From: Catenaria anguillulae PL171
Lineage: Eukaryota > Blastocladiomycota > Blastocladiomycetes > Blastocladiales > Catenariaceae
Direction of reading: 5' to 3'
Assembly: GCA_002102555.1 (NCBI GenBank)
Contig: MCFL01000068.1
Location: forward strand, 1 to 64,000
Length of the DNA: 64,000 nt
In this document: in pieces, positions 1 to 13,462 of the stretch
Numbering within the stretch: the stretch's first letter is position 1
Layout of the letters: each line of letters begins with the position of its first letter
Notes under the pieces: model-generated
Seen by the model: only the letters and a program-made list of their open reading frames with translations
Databases searched by the model: none
Told to the model about the DNA's origin: nothing
Translations under genes and position numbers: made by a program

Positions 1-679
1 TTTAGAGGATCCCAGGGCTGGAGGTCGAGTACCCAAGCCGGCAGAGAGGGTGTATGTTGTGCGCGAGCGATATGCGTTGGTCGTGTGATTGAATACAAGG
101 TACGAGAATCGCGATACCGAGATTGTCGCTTGTCTGACTTTTCTTGCCCGTTATCTCCGTGCTTTAGGACTGGTCATTGAGGTTGCACATATGTCCTGAG
201 CGCTTGCTTACGGTTCACATGCGATCTGAAACTGAGACATCGCCGCCCAACGCAACGCCAGCGGCAAACCGTTTCCGAAACGCGAACCTTGCCCGCACGC
301 ATGCACATGCGGACATGAAACGCTCTCTCACTCTTTTGTTGCTGTCAATGCCAACGAGGAACATGCATGTGAGCCGATCACGCAGGCTAGGAATGTGCGT
401 GACCTTTGCCCACATGATTGCGAAACTTGCACACAACATGCTGGCGCGTCTCACCTGACGTCGCGCTGTACATAGCCTTCACATGATTACCCACCTGAGG
501 TTGCAGCTAGCGATTGACCGTCCTCCACGTTCGCCCGCAGCGATGGCCAGGCCTTCAAATAGCTTGAAGTGACCCTGTCTCCTCGTTCCCGTCATGATCC
601 CTCATTCCATTTTCTCCACCCTCTGTAACCGTATCCATCAGCCGACTCCATCAACATAGACGAGCTTACACGCATCACC
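1..679. other. Intergenic, nothing recognised
   Basis: No reading frame here shows a family motif or a plausible splice structure. It presumably holds the promoter of the protease-like gene that starts at 680. Confidence 0.5.
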
Positions 680-2075
680 ATGGCTCCTCACCACCACGCC
701 TCCCACCGCCGCACCTTCTCCGCCACCAAGATTCGCTCGCTCTTTTGGTTCCTGCTCGTTGCTGTGTTGACCACACCCTCACACAACCAAGTCGAGGCCG
801 CACCATTTTCTATGGGTCGCCGCCTCTATGACTTGCCCAAGACTTCTACCTCGACCCTCCCGCTCTCTTTCGGACGCACCGACATTCCAATCCCAAGCGA
901 CCCGCCTGCACAGGGCCGGCCTGTCGTCTGGTCGCAAACCATCGACATCAAGGCCCTGCAGCCAGAGCGCAAGAATATCATCTGGACCCGGTTGCGGTTT
1001 TCGACCACAGGCACCAAACTCCGTCTCCCGACAGAGCCAACAACGACGGCAGGCTGGGGCGCAAACTTGCCCGGCGATATCATCAAGATCACCAACCAAG
1101 CTGACCAGTCGGTGCAATACTTTAACGCGGCCACACTCAAGCAATGGTCCTTCAACTCTGCCTTCTTCAACGGCGGCAAGCTCACACTCGAACTACTGGC
1201 CGACCCGACCTGCCCGCCGACCAAACACCCTCCGTTGTTGTGACCTCTGTCAAGATCAACTCTGACGACTCGGACAACACCGACACCATCTCCCTCCCGC
1301 CGCCCAACTCGCAATGCAACGCCAACGACGAGCGCCGTCCCTCTTCCGACTCGCGTATTGCCCGCATGATGCCCATTGGATGCACAGGTTGGACCATCAA
1401 CGACCCAAGCAACTCGGGATGCCAGCTCACTGCTGGTCACTGCTTTGACGACGCTGACTTGACCGAGCAAGTGCTCCAATTCAACGTGCCCACCAACATT
1501 GTGCTTCGATCAAAGCACGGCGACCGTTTCCCAGTTGCCCGTCACCCGCCCGCCGACCAGCAGTTTGCTATTGATGTGGATTCCGTTCAGTTCAAGCTGT
1601 CGTCAGCTCGCCCGCGCGTCAATGCCGAGGACTGGGGATACTTTGGTGTGCACCCAAACCCAAACACCGGCAAGCGCCCACGCGAGCAGTTTGCCAACCA
1701 AGCATTTGATCTTGCTCCCGTGGATCCGGCAACTGGCTTGCTCAAGGACGGCGTGGTCAAAGTCGGCGATCAAGCTACCATTCGCGGGTTTGGCGCAGTG
1801 TACGACGAGGCCAGGATGGAGTTGAGCCAGGTGCAGCAGACGCATACGGGACAGTGTACAAGTTGGCGGATGCGTACCATGTGGATCATCGTGCAGATAC
1901 CGAGGGTGGAAACAGCGGAAGCCCGATCATTTTGGCCAACGGGCAAGCTCTGGGTATTCATACGAATGGCGGGTGCAGGACAACGTCGAGTGAGTCGGCA
2001 AACTGGGGGTCCACAGTGGCCATGCGCGGGTTGCAGACTGCTCTGGCGGCTCCCAAGGGTGTGTGCAAAGTGTGA
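680..2075 (+). pseudogene. S1-type (chymotrypsin-fold) secreted serine protease, two frameshifts
   Basis: Close paralogue of the intact gene at 9707-11125. It has an N-terminal signal/anchor segment, the His motif TAGHCF near 1434-1451, a conserved EDWGYFGVHPNPNTG block and the Ser motif GGNSGSPI near 1906-1932. Compared base by base with the intact copy, one base is missing near 1210 (after ELLADP) and another near 1849-1851 (after QVQQTHT); each moves the reading frame by one, so the frame starting at 680 stops at 1243. No GT-AG intron explains either shift. The ATG at 680 aligns with the paralogue's ATG. It is either a young pseudogene or a gene carrying two sequencing errors; the conserved catalytic motifs favour a recent event. 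The family is extracellular or vacuolar endopeptidase; substrate unknown. Confidence 0.8.
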
Positions 2076-2323
2076 GATACAATGAACGACATCGATTGTA
2101 TATGCTGTATCTGTTGTAAATACCATAGCCTGTGATTCAATGAACTTTAGAAGGCAATTCATCCACGATGCACCTTTGTGCTACATACATACTTTATTCG
2201 TCGACCAGTTCGCGTGGATATTGAGAAACATGTCAAGGCCATCACATGGCACTGTATTCACCAACGTTTCAGTCCTTGGCAAGAAGAGGTACGAGTAGGT
2301 TCGTGCAAAGTCGCGACTCCATG

Positions 2324-3640
2324 TCAAGTTTGCTTCCAACCCATGTGAAAGCAATTGTGGACGCCCCAGAGCCTCTCAGCCACCAATGCACCCATTCCCG
2401 TTATTTCACCGACACTAGAAAACGCGGTCCGGATCACCTCAGCTACGCCAAACTCGAGCGTCAGCCTGCTCTTCTTTGTCCACCATTCCAGCACATCCAA
2501 CTGGTCGAGCTCCATGGCGTCGCAAAAGGCGCGATGCGAATACAAGGACGTCATTCCGCTCTGCTCGGTCCACCAAGTCAAGACGTGAATGTGGCGATTC
2601 CTGCTTGCCCAATCCATTGCGTTGGCGGAGTAAACCCGCGGAAGCAAGTCCTGGTGTGTCTTTCTTCCATCATTCAAGATGAATGTGACCCCGTTGGCTC
2701 GCCAAATCCATACACAGTCCAGTCTTGGGACACTCATACGGCATGCGGCGATTCCCATTCAGATGGCAGATGTAAGTCTACGTATGGCACCTTTGCCAAC
2801 TCGTCCCAGGCATTTGCGTCCCCCAACATGTTCTTGTACTCGCGAGCCAATCCCTTTTACCACCGGTCCCTGTGTTCTGCCCATCATTCAAGCACGTCCA
2901 CCCTTCCCAAGTCACTCGCGTACTCGGCCACATTGGGAGTGCACCATGTTGTGCGTAGCATCCATTCCATCAACTTAATCAGGTTTGTCCGCCTTCAATC
3001 GCATGGGAACACCATTCATCGCCACACCCATTACCTTAATCAAGCTGCTTGACATTACCTGAGTGGCATTCAACCCAAGCATTCAGCACCTGCAAGTTTC
3101 CCGACCAAAATGCAGCCTGAAAGACAGACGCCCCAGGATCGGAGCAGTGAAAGTTGGCATCGTACGCGCGTTCGTAACCCGCCTTGAGCCAGCGAGTGAC
3201 AAACGTTTCTCTCCGCTTTCCACTAATCTGGCCAACTGCTCATCGAAAATTGATCCATCACACAAATGCCGTGCCTGCTTGCAGCTAATCAATCAATCCA
3301 GCAAGTCCCATGCCTTCTTGTCCAGTGCTTGACGAGCTAGGCTAATCAGGTCATCGTAGGGATCCTTCAACTCTTCAATCAGAAGCCCCAAGTTCCCAAC
3401 CCAACCAGTCCATCCAGTCACATCGATTGACCCAAAACACATCCAGAAAAAAAGTTGGCCTGTACAGGTCGACGCGATCATCGTCTCGATCCGGCAACTG
3501 CTTGAGCTGCTTTCCCGTGAAACGTGAATCCTTGCACAAGATAAATTTTTGGATCCGACAAGCGGCGCAAGCACCATCAGGAACGCGATTGAGAAGCATG
3601 TTAACGGCCAGACAAGGAGGACGATCAAGGCTGTTTTGCG
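2324..3640 (-). pseudogene. Decayed ankyrin-type repeat gene
   Basis: The minus strand shows scattered pieces of the repeat pattern seen in large ankyrin-like families of amoebae and zoosporic fungi, with cores such as AMDWASRNRHIHVLTWW, QLDVLEWWTKKS and FWSGNLQVLNAW. The pieces lie in different frames, and stop codons interrupt at least the 2762-3050 part (TGA where Trp is expected in a VLEWW-like core, plus a TAA). The best continuous piece is 2324-2758. The left end is clear, but the 5' limit near 3640 is approximate. I read it as one inactivated gene, not several small ones. It lies between the damaged protease and MFAP1. Confidence 0.6.
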
Positions 3641-4090
3641 TAACTCTTGACGCTCTGAGCAGGGATCCCCGCTCTGTTGAAGGTGTCGAGTTACGACGTG
3701 AATTTCCTCGACAGGTTCTGCATGCAGACGGAGGCCATGGGAACCACGTGTGGTCGTGGGTGATGTGATTGTGTGCTTTGGGCAGCGGAAGGCATTGCGT
3801 TGGGTTTCAAGTCATGGATTGGGAAAAATACATTGAGAGACCTCGGATCGATTAGAGTTTATATTGATCAATGAGCATGAGTACGAATGCAGTACGCTTT
3901 GCACGCTATCCAGCCGCCAGACCGAAGTCACCTTTCCACTCCCGATCGGCGGCCCGCTCGCATCCAGATTGAACCAGATGATTATTTGACGAGGCAAGTA
4001 TTGAGCTCAATGACGCATGAATCTCAGACGACACAACCACATTTCACCCTCCGCAGTCCCCCCACAGCCATCATCCCACCCATCACACAC

Positions 4091-5656
4091 ATGTCTAAAA
4101 TCGCCGCCGTGCCCTCGCTCAATAAAAAGGGCGACACCATCCTGCAACCTGTCAAGGTCCAGCGGTACCGGCGCGGCCAAGCACCCGTAGGCGCCTCGCA
4201 CACCCGCAGCGACGACGACGATGACTCCGATGACTCCGACAACGATTCCGACGGTGGTGCACACGACGATAACGGAATCACCGATCCGACCGCCGCTGAT
4301 GACGACCAACATGGCCTGGCAGTTGGCCGAGGACCCAAATCACTGGCCGTTTCGCGCACACTCGGGTTTGCATCTTCAACACCAGCAACGGGTCAAGCGC
4401 CGCGAAAGGCATATGTAGCGATTGATGTGACTTCTGCATCTGCAAGTGCCACGGCCGCCAACGCCGCGGCCGCTGCTGCATCGGATCCACGGCTGCGCCG
4501 GCTTGCTGCGCTGGCCGCGGCGTCGGCAGGGAATCAGCGCCGGCGCGCACGCACAACCTCGTCTGGATCCTCGGGTTCGGAATCGTCAGAGGACGACAAG
4601 AAGCCAGGTGAGGGTCGGGCGGCGCGCGGCGCGGCCACGCTGGAAGCACAGGCAGAACGCAGGTTGTTATTGCAGCAAAAGTTGCTGGAGGCAGAGGCAG
4701 AAGAAGGTGGACGGATGAAGGGAGGCAAGGCTGTGGGCGAGGATCTGGGTGGAAGCGGAAGTGGGAGCGGGAGCGAGGAAGAGTCAAGTGAGGAAAGTAG
4801 CAGCGAGGACGAGGAAGAGGAGGCCCCGGCACCTGCAATGAGGATCAAGCCCAAGTTTGTGCCAAAGTGCGTCCACCTGACCTCTCTGCTGATAACATGA
4901 CCATCAACCTCTCACCTTTGGACTTGCTATCGCAGATTCCAGCGCAAAACCGTTTCCGACACGGCCACCCAACTCCACGAATCCACCACCCACCCATCCG
5001 CAACCACCTCTGCGGCCCGCCGTGCCGAATCCCGCGCCCTGGTTCAATCCGAAATCCAACGCGCGCAAACCGAGCTCGCGGAACACGCACTCGCCATCTC
5101 TGCCGTTGACGACACGGACGACCTGGACCCTGCCGCCGAATACGCCGCTTGGCGCGAGCGCGAGCTGGCACGCTTGCGGCGTGCACTCGAGCAGCGGCGC
5201 GCACATGAGGCCGAGCTGGCCGAACTGGAGCGCCGGCGCAACTTGACACCCGAGGAACGTGCACTCGAAGCCGAGCGGGTGGCAAGGGAACGCGAGCAGG
5301 CGCAGCAGGCAAAGCCAAAGGTCAAGTTTATGCAAAAGTATTATCACAAGGGCGCTTTTTACATGGGCGACGAGGCTGTGGGCAAGAAGGATGCAAGAGG
5401 TGTGTTGCAGCGGGATGCCACCGAGGCGCGGCCCGATCATTTCAATTATGAGGTGGTGCCCGAGGTGATGCAGCGCAAAAACTTTGGGTTGGCTGGGCAG
5501 ACAAAGTGGACGCATTTGGCAAAGGAAGATACCAGCAACAAGCGGGACGCCGGGTGGTTCAAGGATAAGAAGGTTGTGGAGCGCATGGAGAGGAAGCGGG
5601 GCGGGATGGGGGACGTGGATGGTGGGTTGGCAAGGAAGCGGAACAGGGGAGATTGA
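4091..5656 (+). CDS. MFAP1: MFAP1-like spliceosomal protein
   Basis: Two exons, 4091-4866 and 4936-5656, with a 69-nt intron (GTGCGT...CGCAG) give 498 residues; human MFAP1 has 439. The N-terminus carries the family signature around LNKKGDTILQPVKVQRY (residues ~10-26), followed by an acidic stretch, an Ala-rich linker, a second acidic Ser/Glu block near the intron, and the family core: KPKFVPK spans the splice, then a long Arg/Glu helix, KFMQKYYHKGAFYMGD and NFGLAGQTKWTHLAKEDT near the end. MFAP1 is a nuclear component of the spliceosomal B complex needed for pre-mRNA splicing. The ATG at 4091 is preferred over an upstream in-frame ATG at 4013 because the family signature begins directly after it. 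The intron density of this genome fits a full splicing machinery. Confidence 0.92.
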
Positions 5657-5782
5657 TTGAATGAGTTTTTATTTTCCAATCAGAGATTCAACTTGGCTCC
5701 GCTCATGACATGACGACTACACAATCAAGGACAAAGGAAGAGAGAACTGGGTATGGACAATGGGTTTGTGATGGGACTGACC

Positions 5783-6196
5783 TTAATTGATTTGGCCGCT
5801 TGACGCTGACGCTGGTGCAGCCGGATCCACGTCCATATTGTCGCCATCCTCTCCACCTTCCGTCCCATTGAGTTGCGGCGGCCCGTCAATGGTAGCACGT
5901 CTTGGACTTGAGGCAACGGGCGACACATCTGGCGACCTCATTCTTCCGTTTGCCAAAGTCGCAGCCGCAGCTTGCTTTGCCTTCTTGTAGGCGAGGTACT
6001 CGAGCGAGTGCGTGGCGGGGGACTGGTAGAGGACGGGCGCGGGCGGCGTTGCTGCCCATTTGAGGTCAGGAAAGGCCTGCAATGCTGTAGGCGAGAGCAT
6101 GACCGGCTGGGCTTGGACCGGACCAACTGCGGTCGTGATCGGGGCCGGGTGCGATGGCACCGAGGGCGGGTTTGGCTGTCGGACTTGCGGTTGCAT
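5783..6196 (-). CDS. Hypothetical Pro/Ala-rich protein (weak)
   Basis: Open frame of 137 codons from the ATG at 6196, rich in Pro, Gln and Ala and ending with an acidic GGEDGDNMDVD segment followed by a Ser/Ala tail. A short helical-looking stretch (LEYLAYKKAKQAAAA) is the only ordered part. The same frame is open upstream to 6736, where it overlaps the LeuRS presequence on the other strand, so the true 5' end and possible extra exons are unclear. I recognise no family. It may be the last exon of a longer gene or a chance frame. Confidence 0.3.
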   Translation of the reverse strand: MQPQVRQPNPPSVPSHPAPITTAVGPVQAQPVMLSPTALQAFPDLKWAATPPAPVLYQSPATHSLEYLAYKKAKQAAAATLANGRMRSPDVSPVASSPRRATIDGPPQLNGTEGGEDGDNMDVDPAAPASASSGQIN

Positions 6197-6417
6197 TACG
6201 GAAATGTGGCAATGCGGTGTGGATTGCTGAGAGTGGCCTTTGGCGATTTCATGGAAATGGATATAAGGCAATAAATAACATGGTTCTTCTGACCCGGGCC
6301 CGGTTTTGCCCGGCGCTTCCCTCGCAAGGCAGCAGCACAACTCCTCAACATGGTAGAATTTCTGATGGTATTGGCCATGTCCTTCACTTGTACCATGAAG
6401 AGATGCCGCAATCCTAA

Positions 6418-9315
<2,898 letters not shown>

Positions 9316-9706
9316 GTGGTGTATGTCAAGCAACTTTCCATGTTGACACTGATAGGCATGTATTCACAGTTGGTAGACATGTATACTTGTGCGACTCACT
9401 CAGGAACAAACCTGGCATGGTGCAAGCCATCACGGAAATATGCAAAATGTGACGAAATCTCGGGTTACTCGGTCGGGTCGCGACAACGACTCCCGGTTCC
9501 CTTTCTCGCGTGCATGCTGCTCTCGGTTATGGATTTTACTTGGGAATGACGATGTGAGACAAAGAACCACTGATTGTATTGAAATGCGCAAAGATTGGTC
9601 ACCACGTTGACTCGGACGAAACGAAAACCAGGATAGCCATCAAACAACAACTCCCATCAAAAGCAAACTGGAGCAACAGCAACAAATTTCGTTCGTAACT
9701 CTCTGC
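9316..9706. other. Intergenic between convergent genes
   Basis: Between the ends of LeuRS (+) and the serine protease (-). AT-richer than the coding DNA; no gene seen. Confidence 0.6.
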
Positions 9707-11125
9707 TCACGGCAAACACACACCCCTGGGAGCCCCGAGTGCAGCCCTCAACCCGCGCATGGCCACCGTCGACCCCCAGTTCGCCGACCTGTTCGACGTG
9801 GTGGTGCACCCGCCATTGGTGTGAATGCCCACAGCCTGGCCATTGGCCAAAATGATGGGGCTTCCGCTGTTTCCGCCTTCGGTATCTGCACGATGGTTCA
9901 AGTGATACGCATCACTCAAGCTCAGCACCGTGGCCGTGTGTGACTGCTGCACCTGGCTCAAGTCCAAACGGTCGGCCGCGTAAAGGACGAGACCAAAGCC
10001 GCGGACAGTCGCTTCATCGCCACCCTTGACCGTTTCAGGTGCAAGCAGACCCGTTGCATTCAACGGAACAAGGTCAAATGCTTGGTTGCCAAACTGCTCG
10101 CGCGGGCGCCGGCCAGTGTTTGGGTTCGGATGCACACCAAAGTAGCCCCAGTCCTCCGAGTTGACACGCTGGCGGGTCGACGTCAGCCTGAACTGGACGG
10201 AATTGACATCGATCGCAAACTGCTGGTCGGCGGGCGGGTGGCGCAAGATGGCCACCCTGTCGCCAGCCCGCGTGCGAACCACAATGTTGCGCGGCACGTT
10301 GAACTGAAGCACTTGTTCTGACAGATCTTTACCTTCAAAACAGTGGCCGGCCGTGAGCTGGCACCCTGAGTTGCTTGGGTCGTTGATGGTCCAGCCAGTG
10401 CACCCGACAGGCAGGATACGGGCAATGCGCGTGTCAGCCGAAGGGCGGCGCTCGTCGTTGGCGTTGCACAGCGTGTTGGGCGGCGGGAGGGCAATGGTGT
10501 CGGTGCGCCTGGATTCGTCAGCGTTGACCTGAATCGAGTCGATGACCACGGACGGTTTGTCGTCGGCAGGCAAGGCCGGGTCGGCCAAAAGTTCGACCGT
10601 GACGTTTCCGCCATTGAAGAAGGCAGAGTTGAAGGACCATTGCGGAAGGGTGGCGTTGTTGAAGTACTGCACCGACGTAGGGTCCGCTTGGTTGGTGATC
10701 TTGACGACGTCGCCGGGCAAATCTGCACCCCAGCTGACGTTGGCGGGCTGGGCGGGCATGCGGAGCTTGGTGCCGCTGGTCGCAAAGTGCAAGCGGGTCC
10801 AGATGATGTTCTTGCGCGCTGGCTGCAGGGCCTTGATGTCGATGTTTTGCGACCAGACGACACTTTTGCCCTGCTGCGCAGGCTGAGGCGCGTCGTTGTT
10901 CGCAACTGGAACTTCAATGTCGACCTGACCGATCGAGACTGGGAGTTTCTCAGTGGAAACATTCGGCAGTTCAAACACACCGCGGCGGACAGAGGGCGGA
11001 GCGGCATCGACTTGGTAGTTCTTGGACTGCGTGGCCAGCATGACAGCAACGAGCAACCAGAGGATGGAGTGAAGCTTGGTGGCTGACGCGGATGCGTTTT
11101 TCGAGGTGCGGGTGTTACGAGGCAT
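9707..11125 (-). CDS. S1-type secreted serine protease, intact
   Basis: Single exon, 472 residues. A hydrophobic signal segment lies near residues 19-32 (ILWLLVAVML). After a ~200-residue N-terminal region comes the protease domain: GCTGWTINDPSNSGC, then QLTAGHCFE with the catalytic His near residue 261, EDWGYFGVHPNPNTG with a candidate Asp, and EGGNSGSPIILANGQ with the nucleophilic Ser near residue 420, followed by VGIHTNGGC. This order fits chymotrypsin-fold enzymes of the trypsin/glutamyl-endopeptidase type. The ATG at 11125 is chosen because the paralogue at 680 starts at the matching position. Probably secreted and matured by removal of the N-terminal region. The substrate cannot be told from sequence. 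Confidence 0.88.
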   Translation of the reverse strand: MPRNTRTSKNASASATKLHSILWLLVAVMLATQSKNYQVDAAPPSVRRGVFELPNVSTEKLPVSIGQVDIEVPVANNDAPQPAQQGKSVVWSQNIDIKALQPARKNIIWTRLHFATSGTKLRMPAQPANVSWGADLPGDVVKITNQADPTSVQYFNNATLPQWSFNSAFFNGGNVTVELLADPALPADDKPSVVIDSIQVNADESRRTDTIALPPPNTLCNANDERRPSADTRIARILPVGCTGWTINDPSNSGCQLTAGHCFEGKDLSEQVLQFNVPRNIVVRTRAGDRVAILRHPPADQQFAIDVNSVQFRLTSTRQRVNSEDWGYFGVHPNPNTGRRPREQFGNQAFDLVPLNATGLLAPETVKGGDEATVRGFGLVLYAADRLDLSQVQQSHTATVLSLSDAYHLNHRADTEGGNSGSPIILANGQAVGIHTNGGCTTTSNRSANWGSTVAMRGLRAALGAPRGVCLP

Positions 11126-13462
11126 GGTGAAAGCGCCGAGATGAAGGGGGTTGCAGATTAAGAGGAGTGGAATGGTGTAGATCGGGGGATCAGGTCTATT
11201 GCGGATTGGATGAGGGATCACAGCGAGGAAGTTGAGGGGGGGGCAAGTATTTGAAGGTGGAATTGGCGTTTCTTATCTCCAAGCGAGACGGCTCGCTGCC
11301 GTGCTCACCAACCCGTGTGCGTCTATCGTAAGAATGCCTCAGCGGAAGGAGACAGTGACTGTACCGACGCTCATGATCTCTTTCGCTTGAATCGGTGCCG
11401 ACAACAGTCATGTGTGTGCGGTCCGATGACTATCGGTCGTCTTTCGACGCGCATAATCCGTCAAACGAGTGATCGTGATCACCTCAAGATGTCTCACATG
11501 TGCTCGCGTTGCGTTTGGCAAGTGACTTTGTGACCCGTCCACACATGACATTACAATGCTTCATATGGACATTGGGCAGCAGCTCCTAGCTCATGTACCT
11601 AGCTAGCCAATTGCGACATCGGTATTGTATTGGCTGTGTGGAGTCAACGCACCCAGTCATGTCATTCAGCCTCTTCGAAACACCCGAGCCGCAGCTTCCC
11701 TGACTTCTTTGAAACACCTTTAGTCATGCTTTCGTTGTCCTGGCGTCGTCGTTGTACATACGAGACGTATACACGGCGGCTCGCACACGTTTGGGTACCT
11801 GCAAACCATGTCGTCCATGTTTCGAGAAGTCACGTTACTATGTATTCACAACGAGAAATGCAAGCGAACCTGAGGCTCAGACTTGTCCAATCAGTCAAGG
11901 AATCGCCCCCTGTTTGGGGTATTCTACGCAAACATGGTTTGATTCCATTTGGCGTTGCAAAACCGGCAACTGCTCAATTCCATCCGACAAGCAGGAGAGT
12001 TGGGCCGGCCGGTCGCACATCATCTCGCCTGGATTGTAATTATGTGCATGCATTCTATCTGTCTAGCAGGTTCCCAAAATATGGCAGGCGTTACGATGTT
12101 TCCTATACAGAGTGAAGGTTGACTTGGGTTTACTCGCCAGAGCACAAGAGATTTGATGATCCGGTGGTCTGAGCTCAACTACACGACAAAATCATATGCC
12201 GTGATCTATCACGAGCGGTGAAGGATTACTTCGTCTGGTGGGGTAGGTTGGTTGCCCCGATAGGTACACCTTTCCGCACTTGCGTTCACTCGTGACTCAA
12301 TGCTGTCCGTGCCAACCTTCCTCCTGAACAGCCACCTCGGCCAATCGAGCGGCTATAACTTGTGATGTTGAGAACTTATGCTCGGTAGGCATTTCCGGGG
12401 TTCCGCCGTCGGTTGCGCCATCGGTGCAACATGCCTACTCAAGCGAGGTACATACCGCATTCATCGGTGGCAGTGTGTATTCAAGGCACTGATGCAGCAA
12501 TTCAACCATGTGAAGCAACGATAACGGAATGGTGTTCTGAGATGTTACTTGATCTGAAGTGCACTCGAGGGCGAGCAACGAGGGCGAGTGCAAATACGTA
12601 GAGAGAGGCAATCAGTGGAGTTATGGATGAGTCTCGACTATTGCCCATCTGCAAGGTATTAGCGCTTGTCCAAGACAACAAAATCAGCAAGTCCGGTCGA
12701 CCGATGAACTTGTGCATTTCCTTGTGACTGTTGTTTTCGCCAGCTCAATACAATTGGTGAATGACTCCATGCTTGGCTTGCAGGAACAATGTTGTCAGCG
12801 TAAACGGCATCCGTCACTGTAATCGCCTGGGCCAGAGGGAGGCGGGTCAGAAGAATGGCAGCAAGTCGCCCAAATATTGAGCTGTGACGGCAGCTTGGTT
12901 GCCAATTCCTTGGGCGGCATTGGTAGCTTAGTGACTGACCCTAGCGCGAGTCAGTCCCAAAGTCCCAGTCCCAGTTGGTGGAAGCCAGCCAGATAGCTTG
13001 AGTGGCATGCGTAGCGTCGCATGTCTCATGACGCGCACACGGAGGAGGACGCGTTTCACTAGAGGTGAATCGACGGCCCAGAAACTCGATGCACGTGAAG
13101 AGTGTTTGCAAAGTTGTGCGTGGTCAGCTGATCAAAAGCGAGATCATCTGTGTTCGATCAACTTTTTTTTCGTCCCACTGACCAGGAAACGCACAATCGA
13201 AAATCGTCAACACACAGGCACGGAAATAAAAGCAAGCTCCTCGTGCCGCCACAAGATCCCTCACTCTCTGCCCCTTTACCCCTAGGCTTTGTTGTAGCTG
13301 TCGCTTCTAGGACGTAGTAGTCGTACAGTATACCCAGGCCATCCACTATCCACTAAGCCAAGACCCCCTCAAATCTCACCTTCAACCTCACGCTCACAGC
13401 CACAGCCGTCGTCAGCTGCCAGCATCAGCCCGGCCACCATCAACCAAAACACCTCCATCACA
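11126..13462. other. Long intergenic region, no gene recognised
   Basis: About 2.3 kb with only short frames that show no motif, repeat family or splice structure. The right end holds the presumed promoter and 5' leader of Argonaute, pyrimidine-rich around 13370-13460. I saw no tRNA or inverted repeat here. Confidence 0.5.

Noticed and set aside
2762-3050. Possible use of TGA as Trp in the ankyrin-type relic
   Set aside because: One TGA stands where Trp is expected, but a TAA stop and several frame changes lie nearby, and intact genes in the window end with TGA, TAA and TAG. Plain pseudogene decay explains it.
11630-12115. 161-codon frame in the 11-13 kb gap
   Set aside because: No motif, no splice support and Cys/His content that looks random; other frames in the gap are of the same quality.
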